64,000 nucleotides of DNA from an uncultured Clostridia bacterium (GCA_934434555.1 CAKRZX010000003.1:62001-126000); one strand, 5' to 3'. Shown: positions 33,340 to 42,303, counted from the first letter of the stretch. The notes: generated by a model from the letters alone, not told the origin. Program-made: numbers and translations.

Positions 33340-33606
33340 CAAAGAAAAATCACAAAATGCCGTTTCGGGGCAGAATTTTTTTACATACGGAAGTTTATGT
33401 GCATATGATAATACGGGATTCTTTTTGAGGTGATAAAAATGATTTGTACCGCAGGCTGTTACGGCAGAAAAGGCTGTTGTCGGTATGATGAATGCGGAAA
33501 GCCGTTAACATCCGTTCCTCCGTATGCCGCAGGCATATCTCATCGCATGAAAGTGCGATATCGTATTGAAAATATATCACCTGTTCCGACAGGTACGGGT
33601 ATCATT

Positions 33607-33648
33607 GAAAGAACCCTCTTTTGTCAGCAGACAAAAGAGGGTTCTTTC
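33607..33648. terminator. Perfect 19-bp inverted repeat, probable tRNA-Ala terminator
   Basis: GAAAGAACCCTCTTTTGTC and its exact complement flank an AGCA loop, directly after the CCA end of the tRNA on the minus strand. Confidence 0.75.
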
Positions 33649-33649
33649 A

Positions 33650-33725
33650 TGGTGGAGATAGGCGGACTCGAACCGCTGGCCTGTTACATGCGAAGCAACC
33701 GCTCTACCAACTGAGCTATATCCCC
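33650..33725 (-). tRNA. tRNA-Ala (anticodon CGC)
   Basis: A 76-base gene with encoded CCA. The acceptor stem GGGGATA pairs with TATCTCC and contains the G3-U70 wobble that identifies alanine tRNA. The D-arm is GCTC...GAGC; the anticodon stem GTTGC/GTAAC encloses loop TTCGCAT with anticodon CGC (reads GCG); the T-arm contains GGTTCGAGTCC. Confidence 0.95.
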
Positions 33726-33819
33726 AAAGCATGTATATTCTACATCAAAACAAAAAATTAAGCAACTGTTTTTTTCAAAAAATTTGTTTTTTTCACACGC
33801 AAAATTCGACAAAAAGATG

Positions 33820-33895
33820 TGTACATTTAATATCTTATATGATATAATATATTTGATCGGAAATGAAATGCCTGCGGACAGGCATTTTTTCCGAT
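33820..33895 (+). promoter_or_regulatory. Promoter and leader stem-loop of the deacetylase gene
   Basis: TGTACA (33820-33825), 17 bases, TATAAT (33843-33848). Just after the expected start, CGGAAATGAAATGCCTG and CAGGCATTTTTTCCG form a long stem around CGGA. It could stabilise the mRNA 5' end or, because of its T run, attenuate transcription. Confidence 0.55.
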
Positions 33896-33926
33896 ATCGC
33901 AATATATTCTTCTATGAGGAACAATC

Positions 33927-35126
33927 ATGAAACATAAAATTTTTATAAAAATCGCCGCCGTTGCTGCGGCTGTTTTAACCATATTCTGCGGCTGCCAAAA
34001 AGGCACGAACGCCGTGATTTATTCTGTTCTTGGCACGGGAATGACCGAAAGCAATACCGTTATTGATTCCCTTACGCCCGAAAATCTGCTTGCTGAATTA
34101 AAAAAGAAAGATGTTATTCCCGAAACCGTAACCGCAGCCGGATTTTCCACGGAAACCCGGGGAGATTATTTACACCTGACCCTTGATTTATCTGCCGATT
34201 TCGGAGAGTATCTTGCCCCGCAGGATATCCCCATGCAGGATATGCTTATCCGCTGCGTAGCAAACACGTTTATTAAGAGTTACGGCGCGGAAGACGTGAT
34301 TATCACCTGTTCGGGCAAAGCAATTTCCAACAAAAAATACACCTATGACAAGCCGCTCAGATTCAAAACCGTGTCAATAGAACTGCCCACGCCCGCAGAA
34401 AGCACTCCGTCGCCCGATGTTACACCCACGCCGGGCGACACACCGGGCACGCCGGGTTCCAATACGGCAAGCACGGTTACCCATGGTCCGATTTCCACTC
34501 CGAACCGTGCGGACGGCAAAAAATATATCGCCATAACCTTTGACGACGGTCCCAGTGCCCAGTACACAACGAAAATCGTTGATAAGTTGAAAGAACGCAA
34601 CGCATCGGCGACATTCTTCATCGTAGGCAACCGCGTTGACGCGAAAACGGGCGCTGCAATAAAATACGCAACGGAAAACGGCAGCGAAATAGCCATTCAC
34701 GGCTACACCCACACGGTTTCGTACAGTAAGTGTTCCGAAGAAGTGTACAAAGAAGAGCTTTCAAAAACCGCCGAGGTAATTGAAAAATATACGGGCAAAA
34801 AGCCCACAATGATGCGACCTATCGGCGGTGCAATAACAAAAGAGCGCACGGCATCGTGTCCCTATTCGGTTATCCTGTGGAACATCGATTCCGAGGACTG
34901 GAAAAACAAAAAGGACGGGCAGGTAAACAACATTGTAAACAACGTTATGTCCCACGTTGCCGACGGCAAGATAATTCTTATGCACGAAATTTACAGGAAC
35001 TCATACGAGGCGTTCTGCATAATAATCGACAAACTTTACGAGCAGGGCTACGAGGTCGTTTCCGTTTCGGAACTTATCGGCAGGGATAACATAAAGCCCG
35101 GCACAAAATATTACGGCGCAAATTAA
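33927..35126 (+). CDS. Secreted polysaccharide deacetylase with GerMN-like N-terminal domain
   Basis: A 399-residue protein with a lipoprotein-type signal ending AVLTIFCGC. Residues ~45-145 resemble a GerMN domain (ENLLAELKKKDVIPETV, GDYLHLTLDLSADFGEYL, LIRCVANTFIKSYGAEDVII). A Pro/Thr linker leads to a NodB domain (~188-390): AITFDDGPSAQYT (Asp pair), IAIHGYTHTVSYSK (metal His), RPIGGA and KIILMHEIYR. It would de-N-acetylate a wall glycan such as peptidoglycan; GerMN is otherwise linked to sporulation and germination. GAGGAACAATC precedes the ATG. Confidence 0.88.
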   Translation: MKHKIFIKIAAVAAAVLTIFCGCQKGTNAVIYSVLGTGMTESNTVIDSLTPENLLAELKKKDVIPETVTAAGFSTETRGDYLHLTLDLSADFGEYLAPQDIPMQDMLIRCVANTFIKSYGAEDVIITCSGKAISNKKYTYDKPLRFKTVSIELPTPAESTPSPDVTPTPGDTPGTPGSNTASTVTHGPISTPNRADGKKYIAITFDDGPSAQYTTKIVDKLKERNASATFFIVGNRVDAKTGAAIKYATENGSEIAIHGYTHTVSYSKCSEEVYKEELSKTAEVIEKYTGKKPTMMRPIGGAITKERTASCPYSVILWNIDSEDWKNKKDGQVNNIVNNVMSHVADGKIILMHEIYRNSYEAFCIIIDKLYEQGYEVVSVSELIGRDNIKPGTKYYGAN

Positions 35127-35168
35127 AAAAAGGCAATACGGGCAAAAACCCGCATTGCTTTTTTCTTA
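35126..35168. terminator. Bidirectional terminator
   Basis: AAGGCAATACGGG and CCCGCATTGCTTTTTT form a stem (one mismatch) between the convergent deacetylase and LysM genes. Confidence 0.85.
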
Positions 35169-35717
35169 CCTGATTATTACCAACTGCTGACCCGGGAAAA
35201 GAGCGGCTGAATCTTCGATATAATTGTACCGCATAATATCTTCCGGCGTTATGCCGTGGGCGCGGGCAATGCCGTAAACCGTATCGCCCGGCCGAACAAC
35301 GTAAATGTACGATTTTTCAGGCGGAACGGGAATTGTAATAATGCTTCCCACGGGAATATTGCGCACGTCCGTTATCTGTGGGTTAAGGGCAAGGATATTC
35401 GACGTTGTTGTTCCGAATTCCTTTGCAAGCAGATAAACCGTATCGCCGCGGCGCACCTTGTGCCGGCGGTATGCTCCCGCCGAAACGTTTTCTTCCGGTT
35501 CGTCCGTGTTCTGCTGTGCCGAATTCTGATTTTTCCCGAGCATATACACGTTGTACACTTCGTCGCTTACGGGAATCCGCAAAGTCTGCCCCGCCGTAAT
35601 CATATTTTCGTCGCTGATGTTGTTTTCCTCAACTATTCCTGATACGGGCACATTGAATTTAAGTCCCAAATCAAAAAGAGTGTCGCCGGGTCTGATTATG
35701 TATTCTATTGTTTTCAT
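35166..35717 (-). CDS. Triple LysM protein
   Basis: A 183-residue protein made of three LysM motifs: YIIRPGDTLFDLGLKFNV, HKVRRGDTVYLLAKEFGT and YVVRPGDTVYGIARAHGI, each closing with LRIPV/ITIPV/LVIIR. No signal peptide is visible, so it may act in the mother cell on spore cortex or coat (as SafA-type proteins do) or leave the cell by another route. AGAGGTGATTTT precedes the ATG. It binds N-acetylglucosamine-type glycan; no catalytic domain is present. Confidence 0.9.
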   Translation of the reverse strand: MKTIEYIIRPGDTLFDLGLKFNVPVSGIVEENNISDENMITAGQTLRIPVSDEVYNVYMLGKNQNSAQQNTDEPEENVSAGAYRRHKVRRGDTVYLLAKEFGTTTSNILALNPQITDVRNIPVGSIITIPVPPEKSYIYVVRPGDTVYGIARAHGITPEDIMRYNYIEDSAALFPGQQLVIIR

Positions 35718-35823
35718 AAAATCACCTCTTTAATTGCAATATATGCGGATAAAATTTTGTCTGCCACATTTTTCTGCTTGCAAAGAGCAAAAAGCAGTGT
35801 TAAAATACTTTCGGAGAGTGAAT

Positions 35824-36450
35824 ATGTACAGAACGGTAAGTAAAGCGGGCGAATTCAGCCAGACAATAAATAAATCACGGTTCATTGCGGTTGTGAGCCA
35901 CATTGAAAGCGAATCGGACGCGCGGGCGCTTATAGAAAAAGAAAAGAAAAAATATCCCGACGCACGGCACTGCTGCTGGGCGTACATTTTGGGCGAAAAC
36001 AGTGAAAATATGCGCTACGGCGACGATGGCGAGCCCCAGGGCACGGCGGGTCTGCCCATGCTTGAAGTGCTGAAAAAGAAGAACATCACCAACGTGCTTG
36101 TAACGGTTACAAGATATTTCGGCGGCATTCTTTTAGGCACGGGCGGGCTTACGCGGGCGTATTCTTCGTCCTGTGCGGGCGCAGCGGAAAATGCGGCAAT
36201 CGCAACAATGCTTTTATGTAAAACCGTAACCGTAACACTTGACTATCCACTGTTTTCCCGCCTGAAACTTCCCATAGAAAAATTTGACGACGCAAAATGC
36301 GAAAACACCGAATTCGGGCAAAACGTTACCGTCACGCTTACCGTAAAAAGCGATAAATGCGACGAATTTTGCGGCTTTCTGACTCAATTAAGCGGCGGAA
36401 GGGCGCAAATGCTTTCGGGCGAACCTTTTTTCTTTCCTTGGGAAGGCTGA
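35824..36450 (+). CDS. YigZ/IMPACT family protein
   Basis: A 208-residue protein of the UPF0029 family. The IMPACT domain covers residues ~10-130: SRFIAVVSHIESESDARALIE, DARHCCWAYILG, GDDGEPQGTAGLPML and TRYFGGILLGTGGLTRAYSS. A C-terminal DUF1949-like ferredoxin fold follows. The role is unclear; eukaryotic IMPACT acts in translational control. ATG 35824 follows GGAGAGTGAAT. Confidence 0.92.
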   Translation: MYRTVSKAGEFSQTINKSRFIAVVSHIESESDARALIEKEKKKYPDARHCCWAYILGENSENMRYGDDGEPQGTAGLPMLEVLKKKNITNVLVTVTRYFGGILLGTGGLTRAYSSSCAGAAENAAIATMLLCKTVTVTLDYPLFSRLKLPIEKFDDAKCENTEFGQNVTVTLTVKSDKCDEFCGFLTQLSGGRAQMLSGEPFFFPWEG

Positions 36451-36515
36451 CGAAAAAACGGACAAAACGCATGCTTTTTAATATGGAAAAACGGACAAAA
36501 TAACTGTTTTTCTAT

Positions 36516-37028
36516 ATGGAAAAGAGAATAAACTTTCTTGAAAACAAGAATGCCGTTCGCGCCTTTGAATCGTCAACGAACAGCAAGGAACTTCTTTTCA
36601 GACTTTCGGCGCTGGCAAACAGCAGTTTTATTATGAAATCAGTTGACGGCAACTTTAAGTTTTCCCGTTTTGAAAACAGTTTTATATGGCTTAAAGATGC
36701 CGCCGCACAGGAACTTAAAGCCCACGGTTTTGACCTTTACTATTTTACAGCAAAAAAACAGGGCGAAGTTGATTTTACCGTTGAAAAAGACGGTGATGTG
36801 CTTCCCATTGAGATAAAGTCCGGCAAAGATTATCAGCGTCATGCGGCACTTAACAATATTATGTCGGATAAGAATTACGGAAAAAAAGCATATCTGCTTT
36901 ATAACGGCAACGTTGAAAGTGTCGGCAATATTATATATCTGCCCATATATATGCTGATGTTTATAGAAAAAGAACCGGAGCAAACACCGATTATATACCG
37001 CTTTGACGCAGGTGTGCTGAAAAATTAA
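36516..37028 (+). CDS. DUF4143 C-terminal fragment of an AAA_14-type ATPase (probable remnant)
   Basis: A 170-residue protein aligning by pattern with only the C-terminal part of AAA+/DUF4143 proteins, normally ~380-420 residues with an N-terminal P-loop. The end KKQGEVDFTVEKDGDVLPIE and EIKSGKDYQRHAALNN resembles the PD-(D/E)xK-like DUF4143 tail. No Walker A occurs here or upstream. A short direct repeat (ATATGGAAAA at 36480 and 36513, and AACGGACAAAA) surrounds the start. It is probably a decayed gene; expression is uncertain. Confidence 0.65.
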   Translation: MEKRINFLENKNAVRAFESSTNSKELLFRLSALANSSFIMKSVDGNFKFSRFENSFIWLKDAAAQELKAHGFDLYYFTAKKQGEVDFTVEKDGDVLPIEIKSGKDYQRHAALNNIMSDKNYGKKAYLLYNGNVESVGNIIYLPIYMLMFIEKEPEQTPIIYRFDAGVLKN

Positions 37029-37080
37029 CGATTTATTCCGGCATAAAAACAATAATTTCGTAATATTTTTTATTTAACAC

Positions 37081-37109
37081 TTGATATTTTGAAAAAGATG
37101 TGATATCAT
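37081..37109 (+). promoter_or_regulatory. Promoter of SH3-domain protein gene
   Basis: TTGATA (37081-37086), 17 bases, TATCAT (37104-37109). Confidence 0.7.
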
Positions 37110-37170
37110 ATATCTACCGATATTCGTTTAATGCGAATTTTATATTCAGATTTTTCAGGAGGTAAAAATT

Positions 37171-38151
37171 ATGGCTACATCGGCAAAATATGCACGCAGG
37201 CGGAGGAATGCCTTTTTAGCGGCAGTTGCTCTGGCATTACTTCTTATACTTATTATCGTGCTTATTATCGTAAGTATTGCAAAACGTAGGAACGGAAACA
37301 ACAACGGTACTGTTCCGACTGTTACACCCGGAAACAATCTTGCGCTTCCCACTCCCACCAATGACTTTACGATTAATTCAGAGGAACCCGGCACTGTTAC
37401 GCCATCACCGAGCAGCGCGGCTGAAGATAATACAATGTACGTTACCGCAAGCACACTTAACGTACGTGAAAAAGCAGAATCCGGTGCAAAAATAATTACG
37501 ACCGTCAAGAAAGGCGACTCGGTTACCGTTCTTGAAAAGGGTGACAAGTTCCACAAGATTAAAACTTCTTCCGGTCAGACGGGTTATGCATCAAAAGATT
37601 ATCTGACGACCACCAAACCCTCAAATTCTTCAACCGTAACGGCAACCGCGGGCGCAACACCCGACACTTCAAAATCGACGGTTAAGTATGCAACGGCGGA
37701 CGTAAATGTACGAAAAGCGGCAGATGTAAAAAGTGACAGGCTTACCCAGATTAAAAAGGGCAGCAAAGTTACGGCTTATACAACTTCCAATGGCTGGACA
37801 TACGTTGAATATCAGAAAGGCAAGTTCGGCTACGTAAGCGATAAATACCTTACCGCTACCTTGCCCACAACATCGCCCACACCTACTGCTGCACCTACTC
37901 CCACTCCGGCTCACGCAACCGATTGGGCAAGTATTCTCGGTTCTGCTGACGCAGGGAAAATAGAATCAAACTCCGTTTCTGACGGGTATCTTAAACTTAC
38001 TCCCGCCGGAACAAAGGGCGTTGTTAAAATGAACAACCTTAACGGCTACAAAGTTTATGAGATTTCTAAAATCGGCGGCGGAAGTTACTATATCGGCATA
38101 AAAGACGATAAGGCAGAATTCAAGGCAACAATGGACGAATTCACAAACTAA
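37171..38151 (+). CDS. Membrane-anchored protein with two bacterial SH3 domains
   Basis: A 326-residue protein with a basic N-terminus and one membrane helix (AFLAAVALALLLILIIVLII). SH3b domains lie at ~89-148 (YVTASTLNVREKAESGAKII) and ~170-232 (KYATADVNVRKAADVKSDRL). A TPTAAPTPTPA linker leads to a ~75-residue C-terminal domain (GYLKLTPAGTKGVVKMNN, SYYIGIKDDKAEFKA) that I do not recognise. SH3b domains usually bind wall peptides, so it probably sits between membrane and wall. AGGAGGTAAAAATT precedes the ATG. Confidence 0.88.
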   Translation: MATSAKYARRRRNAFLAAVALALLLILIIVLIIVSIAKRRNGNNNGTVPTVTPGNNLALPTPTNDFTINSEEPGTVTPSPSSAAEDNTMYVTASTLNVREKAESGAKIITTVKKGDSVTVLEKGDKFHKIKTSSGQTGYASKDYLTTTKPSNSSTVTATAGATPDTSKSTVKYATADVNVRKAADVKSDRLTQIKKGSKVTAYTTSNGWTYVEYQKGKFGYVSDKYLTATLPTTSPTPTAAPTPTPAHATDWASILGSADAGKIESNSVSDGYLKLTPAGTKGVVKMNNLNGYKVYEISKIGGGSYYIGIKDDKAEFKATMDEFTN

Positions 38152-38200
38152 ATATCAATTACGGCTCGGCAAAAGTCAGGGCGCACGTAATCTGAAACCG

Positions 38201-38232
38201 AAAGAGCAAGTCCCTGAAACTTGCTCTTTTTT
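38201..38232 (+). terminator. Intrinsic terminator after SH3 protein
   Basis: AAAGAGCAAGT and ACTTGCTCTTT form an 11-bp stem followed by TTTTT. Confidence 0.88.
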
Positions 38233-38239
38233 GATAAAT

Positions 38240-39637
38240 ATGAGAGCATTAAAAATAACGGCATTATTTATTACGGCGATACTCTTCTGTTCGTGTTTCG
38301 GCAAAGAGCAAACTCCCGAAAGCGGCGACACAACTTTTGCATATGTCGGGGATGAAAACCTCTTCCCCTTTTTCTGTATAGATACGTCGGGCGCACTTGT
38401 TCGTGTTACGGACGGCAAAAGCGAGCGGCTGCACAAGAACGTGGCATACTTTTCGGGCGGAAAAGACGAAAGTTTTGTGTTCAGGCGTAATGGCCGCATA
38501 ATTTTTTCAGCCGATACCGCATTAAAGAACGGCATGGCGGTGTGCGACCTTTGGGAAGCGCGCGACGGTGCGTCTGCGCAGTGCATAAAAACCGACGTTC
38601 GGCTTGATTCTTTGCGGATAAGCGACAATGGCAACATACTTTTTTTGAATGTTGACAACACGCTTTTCTTAAAGCGGGAAGATTCCCTCGTTACTGTGGA
38701 AGAAAATACACTTTCAGCCGAATTTGCCGGGGACGAAACGGTTCTTTACATTATAAATGACGGCGTTTACGCCTATTCGTCCGACGGAAAAACGTATCTT
38801 ACCGACGGCGAAGACATAATGTCCGGCGGGAAAATCGCATACATAATAAAGGACGTGAAACGCGTACAGCGTCGGGCGCGGAGCATAGATACCGCCACCT
38901 GCATTGTGTATTCGGGCAGCGAACTTGCCGCAGAGATTTCCTCTGCCGCCGTTGACGGGCTGAGCCGCGGCTACGTGCTTGCCCTTGACGGCAGCGAAGC
39001 GAGCGTCCGCTACAAACTGTACCATATCGGTGAAACGGTTGAAATCGTTGCCGAAAACGTTGTTGCGGGTAAAATTCTTGATAACGGCGTTTACGTTTTT
39101 GAAAAAGAAGATGACTCAAAAACATACTGCTGTAAGGACGGTGCGGTGTTTTATTCGGGCGAAGTGCCACTTAACACCGTATATGCCTGCGGCAAAGGCA
39201 CCTATGCACTGTATTCGGGCAAACTGATTTCTCTTGATTCTTCAAGCGAGATTTTCTCCGATGTCCGCACGGCAGAATTTTCGGATAACTGCATTTTTGT
39301 TTCAAAAGACGCAAAAGCACCTTACAGCGCAAGCGTGTGCGTTGACGGCAGCGTGTTTTCCGTAAGCAATGCGTCCCGCACCGAATGCGGCTTTTCTTCC
39401 GGAATGCTTTACTATTACAGCGATTCTTCCGACATTATGCGGCTTGATACCGCCGAAAATGCGCTTACGGCGATAATATCGAACACCGACACGGAAATAG
39501 GATTTATCTGCACGCGGGATTTTGCCGCCGCGGCAAAAAACGATGACAAAAGTCTGTTTATCGCCGGCGAAACAAAAACGGTCGATACAAAAATAAAAAT
39601 AAGCAGTTTTGTAAAAGATAATGAGGTGATTGAATGA
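38240..39637 (+). CDS. Hypothetical lipoprotein, beta-propeller-like
   Basis: A 465-residue protein with lipobox LFCSC in the signal MRALKITALFITAILFCSC. The rest is a chain of short strands with repeated patterns such as DGKSERLHKNVAYFSGGKDE, YVFEKEDDSKTYCCKDG and MLYYYSDSSDIMRLDTAEN, suggesting a beta-propeller (inference). It starts only a few bases after a terminator and has no clear ribosome-binding site, so its expression signals are unclear. The next gene overlaps by four bases, tying it to NfeD and FloA. Confidence 0.72.
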   Translation: MRALKITALFITAILFCSCFGKEQTPESGDTTFAYVGDENLFPFFCIDTSGALVRVTDGKSERLHKNVAYFSGGKDESFVFRRNGRIIFSADTALKNGMAVCDLWEARDGASAQCIKTDVRLDSLRISDNGNILFLNVDNTLFLKREDSLVTVEENTLSAEFAGDETVLYIINDGVYAYSSDGKTYLTDGEDIMSGGKIAYIIKDVKRVQRRARSIDTATCIVYSGSELAAEISSAAVDGLSRGYVLALDGSEASVRYKLYHIGETVEIVAENVVAGKILDNGVYVFEKEDDSKTYCCKDGAVFYSGEVPLNTVYACGKGTYALYSGKLISLDSSSEIFSDVRTAEFSDNCIFVSKDAKAPYSASVCVDGSVFSVSNASRTECGFSSGMLYYYSDSSDIMRLDTAENALTAIISNTDTEIGFICTRDFAAAAKNDDKSLFIAGETKTVDTKIKISSFVKDNEVIE

Positions 39638-40110
39638 TTCCGATTTGGATAATTATTACGGTGCTTTTGTTGGGCACGGCGCTTATCGTTTTGGAATGTT
39701 TTATTCCCGGATTCGGCGTTGCGGGCATTTTAGGCGGAATATTTTCCCTGTTTGCATATGCAGCACTTATCCCGTATATCGGGTGGTATACGGGGCTTGT
39801 GGCTTTGGGCGAACCGGCGGTTGTGATTCTTTGCGTACTGCTTTTTGCAAAAAGTGCGGGCAAGGGCAAAAATCCGCTTATTCTTTCGGCGCGTGCCGAC
39901 AAAGCCGACGGTTTCACCGCCAACGACGATAACGAAACCCTGATAAACAAAGTCGGTGTTGCCGAAAGCGACCTGCGTCCCGCGGGAATAGCGATAATAG
40001 AACAAAAGCGCGTTGATGTTGTTTCCGACGGCGAATTTATCAAAAAAGGAAGCCGTATTGCCGTTACGGAAGTGAACGGACGGCAAATAAAAGTTAAAAT
40101 TGCGGATTGA
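39634..40110 (+). CDS. NfeD-like membrane protein
   Basis: A 158-residue protein of the short, protease-less NfeD type. Hydrophobic segments at ~5-25 and ~30-70 include IPIWIIITVLLLGTALIVLE and FIPGFGVAGILGGIFSLFAY. A C-terminal OB-fold (~95-158) has NKVGVAESDLRPAGIAIIEQ, RVDVVSDGEFIKKGSRIAV and IKVKIAD. NfeD proteins pair with flotillins in membrane microdomains; floA follows 22 bases later. The four-base overlap with the lipoprotein gene indicates coupling. Confidence 0.9.
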   Translation: MIPIWIIITVLLLGTALIVLECFIPGFGVAGILGGIFSLFAYAALIPYIGWYTGLVALGEPAVVILCVLLFAKSAGKGKNPLILSARADKADGFTANDDNETLINKVGVAESDLRPAGIAIIEQKRVDVVSDGEFIKKGSRIAVTEVNGRQIKVKIAD

Positions 40111-40132
40111 CCGCATAATATAGGAGGAAAAA

Positions 40133-41146
40133 ATGTTAGAAAATTTTGTTTCACTGGCGTACGGATTCACGCCCACAATTCTCACGATTGTAATAGCCGC
40201 GGCGGTACTCGTACTGCTTATAATCTTTTTCAGGCTCTTTCCGTTCGGAATGTGGATAACGGCGCTGTTTTCGGGCGTTCGCGTAGGCATATTCCAACTT
40301 GCCACAATGCGTTTCCGCCGTGTTAATCCCGCCAAAATCGTATACCCCATGATTCAGGCGACCAAAGCGGGCATTGACCTGGATATGAGCAAACTTGAAG
40401 CACATCTTCTTGCCAAAGGCAATGTTGAAAAAGTGGTAAATGCGCTTATCGCGGCGCAGCGTGCCGAAATTCCCCTGAATTTTGAGCGTGCCGCAGCAAT
40501 CGACCTGGCGGGTCGTGACGTGCTTAACGCGGTTCAGATGAGCGTTAACCCCAAAGTTATTGAAACCCCCGTTATTGCGGCTATCGCAAAGGACGGTATC
40601 GAACTGAGAGCAAAAGCAAGGGTTACGGTAAGGGCGAATATCGACCGTCTTGTGGGCGGCGCGGGCGAAGAAACCATTATTGCCAGGGTCGGTGAAGGTA
40701 TAGTTACCACCGCCGGCAGCGCCGAAAGCCACAAAGCGGTTCTTGAAAATCCCGACCTTATTTCACGCACGGTTTTGGGCAAGGGTCTTGATGCAGGCAC
40801 GGCGTTTGAAATTCTTTCAATAGATATTGCCGATGTCGATGTGGGACGCAATATAGGCGCCCAGCTTCAAATGGATCAGGCGGAAGCGGACAAGAAAATC
40901 GCACAGGCAAAGGCGGAAGAGCGCCGCGCAATGGCGGTTGCCCGCGAACAGGAAATGAAAGCACAAGTACAGGAAATGCGCGCAAAGGTTGTTGAGTCGG
41001 AGGCGGAAGTTCCCAAAGCAATGGCGGCGGCACTCCGTGACGGCAAATTAGGCGTTATGGACTATTACCGTATGGAAAATATGCTTGCCGACACCCATAT
41101 GCGTGAGGCGATAGCCGAGCCCAACGTAAAAAAGAGTGAGCAATAA
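40133..41146 (+). CDS. floA: Flotillin-like protein FloA
   Basis: A 337-residue protein close in length to FloA/YqfA. A membrane segment (ILTIVIAAAVLVLLIIFFRLFP) precedes the SPFH-like core with WITALFSGVRVGIFQLATMRFRRV, KAGIDLDMSKLEAHLLAKGN and VDVGRNIGAQLQMDQAEADK, and a coiled coil (~245-300). It organises membrane microdomains and affects fluidity and secretion. AGGAGGAAAAA precedes the ATG. The nfeD-floA order is conserved in Bacillota. Confidence 0.95.
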   Translation: MLENFVSLAYGFTPTILTIVIAAAVLVLLIIFFRLFPFGMWITALFSGVRVGIFQLATMRFRRVNPAKIVYPMIQATKAGIDLDMSKLEAHLLAKGNVEKVVNALIAAQRAEIPLNFERAAAIDLAGRDVLNAVQMSVNPKVIETPVIAAIAKDGIELRAKARVTVRANIDRLVGGAGEETIIARVGEGIVTTAGSAESHKAVLENPDLISRTVLGKGLDAGTAFEILSIDIADVDVGRNIGAQLQMDQAEADKKIAQAKAEERRAMAVAREQEMKAQVQEMRAKVVESEAEVPKAMAAALRDGKLGVMDYYRMENMLADTHMREAIAEPNVKKSEQ

Positions 41147-41587
41147 ATGGGCTTTGTAATTTTTATAATCGCGGCGATTTTTATAGCCGTACGAGTTATT
41201 AAAAATGCCGAAAATGCGCAGCCGCCCGCAAAGCCGGGCGCGCAGCCGAATGCGGCGCAGGCCCGAAACACGGGTGAAATGAAACCCTACCCGCACCCGG
41301 GATATCCCAAGCCACCTGCGCAAAGACAGCAAAAAGCGGCACAAAACCCGAAAAAAGCGGCTTCCGCTCAGTTGAAAGCTCAGTTGAAAGCTCAGGAGAT
41401 GAGTACCCACGAGGGCGAATGCATAGAAAGCGAACCGGAACATTGCGCGGTAAAACATTCGCCGGATTCGGTATATGCAACGGAAATTTCCGACGAGCCG
41501 AAAATTGATTTTTCGCGCGAGCAGTTGGTAAACGGCATAATTATGGCGGAGTTGCTTTCAAAGCCAAAGTGTTTTGAAAATCAATAA
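41147..41587 (+). CDS. Small membrane protein downstream of floA
   Basis: A 146-residue protein with one N-terminal membrane segment (MGFVIFIIAAIFIAVRVIK), a Pro/Ala/Gln-rich basic middle with a short repeat (AQLKAQLKAQ) and an acidic C-terminus (DEPKIDFSREQLVNGIIMAE). It starts at the base following the floA stop, so it is probably translated with floA. No known family is recognised; a FloA accessory role is only inferred from position. Confidence 0.75.
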   Translation: MGFVIFIIAAIFIAVRVIKNAENAQPPAKPGAQPNAAQARNTGEMKPYPHPGYPKPPAQRQQKAAQNPKKAASAQLKAQLKAQEMSTHEGECIESEPEHCAVKHSPDSVYATEISDEPKIDFSREQLVNGIIMAELLSKPKCFENQ

Positions 41588-41598
41588 TTTTAATACGG

Positions 41599-41636
41599 CA
41601 AACCGCGGAATTCAGGTATTCCGCGGTTTGTTTGTA
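41599..41636 (+). terminator. Intrinsic terminator of nfeD-floA operon
   Basis: CAAACCGCGGAAT and ATTCCGCGGTTTG form a 13-bp perfect stem with TCAGGT as loop, then TTTG. Confidence 0.85.
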
Positions 41637-41683
41637 TATGTGTTTTTATTGAGAGAAAACAGATACATAATAGCACCAAACCA

Positions 41684-42200
41684 GCACCGCAAAGGGCGTT
41701 CTCCGTGCAATCTGGTTTACTTCTGAAATTCATTTCAAGATTGTAGGGCGAGGGTTCATCTCTCGCCGCTATCAGAAAAATCGAGATTTTGCAAAAGATA
41801 TATTGTTACAAAAACCGTCCTACCCCATAAAGCAACCGTCTCAAAATTCGGCAGGAGGTAAACCCCTGCCCTACGGTAAAAGACAAACAAAGAGCGCAAA
41901 ACCGGCGCTGCAACAGGCGTTTTTTGCGCAATCTGTTTTACTTCTGAAATTCATTTCAGCATTGTAGGGCGAGGTTTCATCTCTCGCCGCTATCAGAAAA
42001 ATTGAGATTTTGCAAAAGATATATTGTTGCAAAAAACGTCCTACCCCATAAAGCAACCGTCTCAAAATTCGGCAGGAGATAAACCCCTGCCCTACGGTAA
42101 AAGACAAGCAAAGAGTGCAAAACCGGCGCTGCAAAAGGGGTTTTTCCGTACAATCTGGTTTACTTCTTAACCCTATTGCAGGATTGTAGCGCACTCCCGC
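41684..42200. repeat. Tandem 221-bp intergenic repeat, about 2.3 copies
   Basis: Unit landmarks recur at 221-222-base spacing: TTCTGAAATTCATTTCA at 41721 and 41942, and the partial third at 42164; GGGCGAGG...CATCTCTCGCC and GGCAGGAG...CCCCTGCCCTAC occur in both full units. Each unit contains internal hairpin-forming segments (GGGCGAG/CTCGCC and GGCAGG/CCTGCC). No convincing gene is present from 41588 to 42303. Confidence 0.85.
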
Positions 42201-42303
42201 ACCGCGGTAGATTTTCGCACACATTCTTCGCACGTTTTTACCTATTGCTTAAACAAAAATGCGGCAGCGCAGCACGCTCCCGCATTTACCCCTGTTTCTT
42301 GCC

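Noticed and set aside
33439..33714. Small Cys-rich frame (starting MICTAGCYGRKGCCRYDECG) with a strong GAGGTGATAAAA ribosome site
   Set aside because: It runs through a perfect 19-bp hairpin and into the antisense of the tRNA-Ala gene, and I recognise no family. Only its first ~50 residues could plausibly be coding, so I did not list it as a gene.
36516..37028. Nuclease component of an anti-phage system
   Set aside because: The PD-(D/E)xK-like pattern is the usual DUF4143 tail, the ATPase half is missing and no defence genes surround it.
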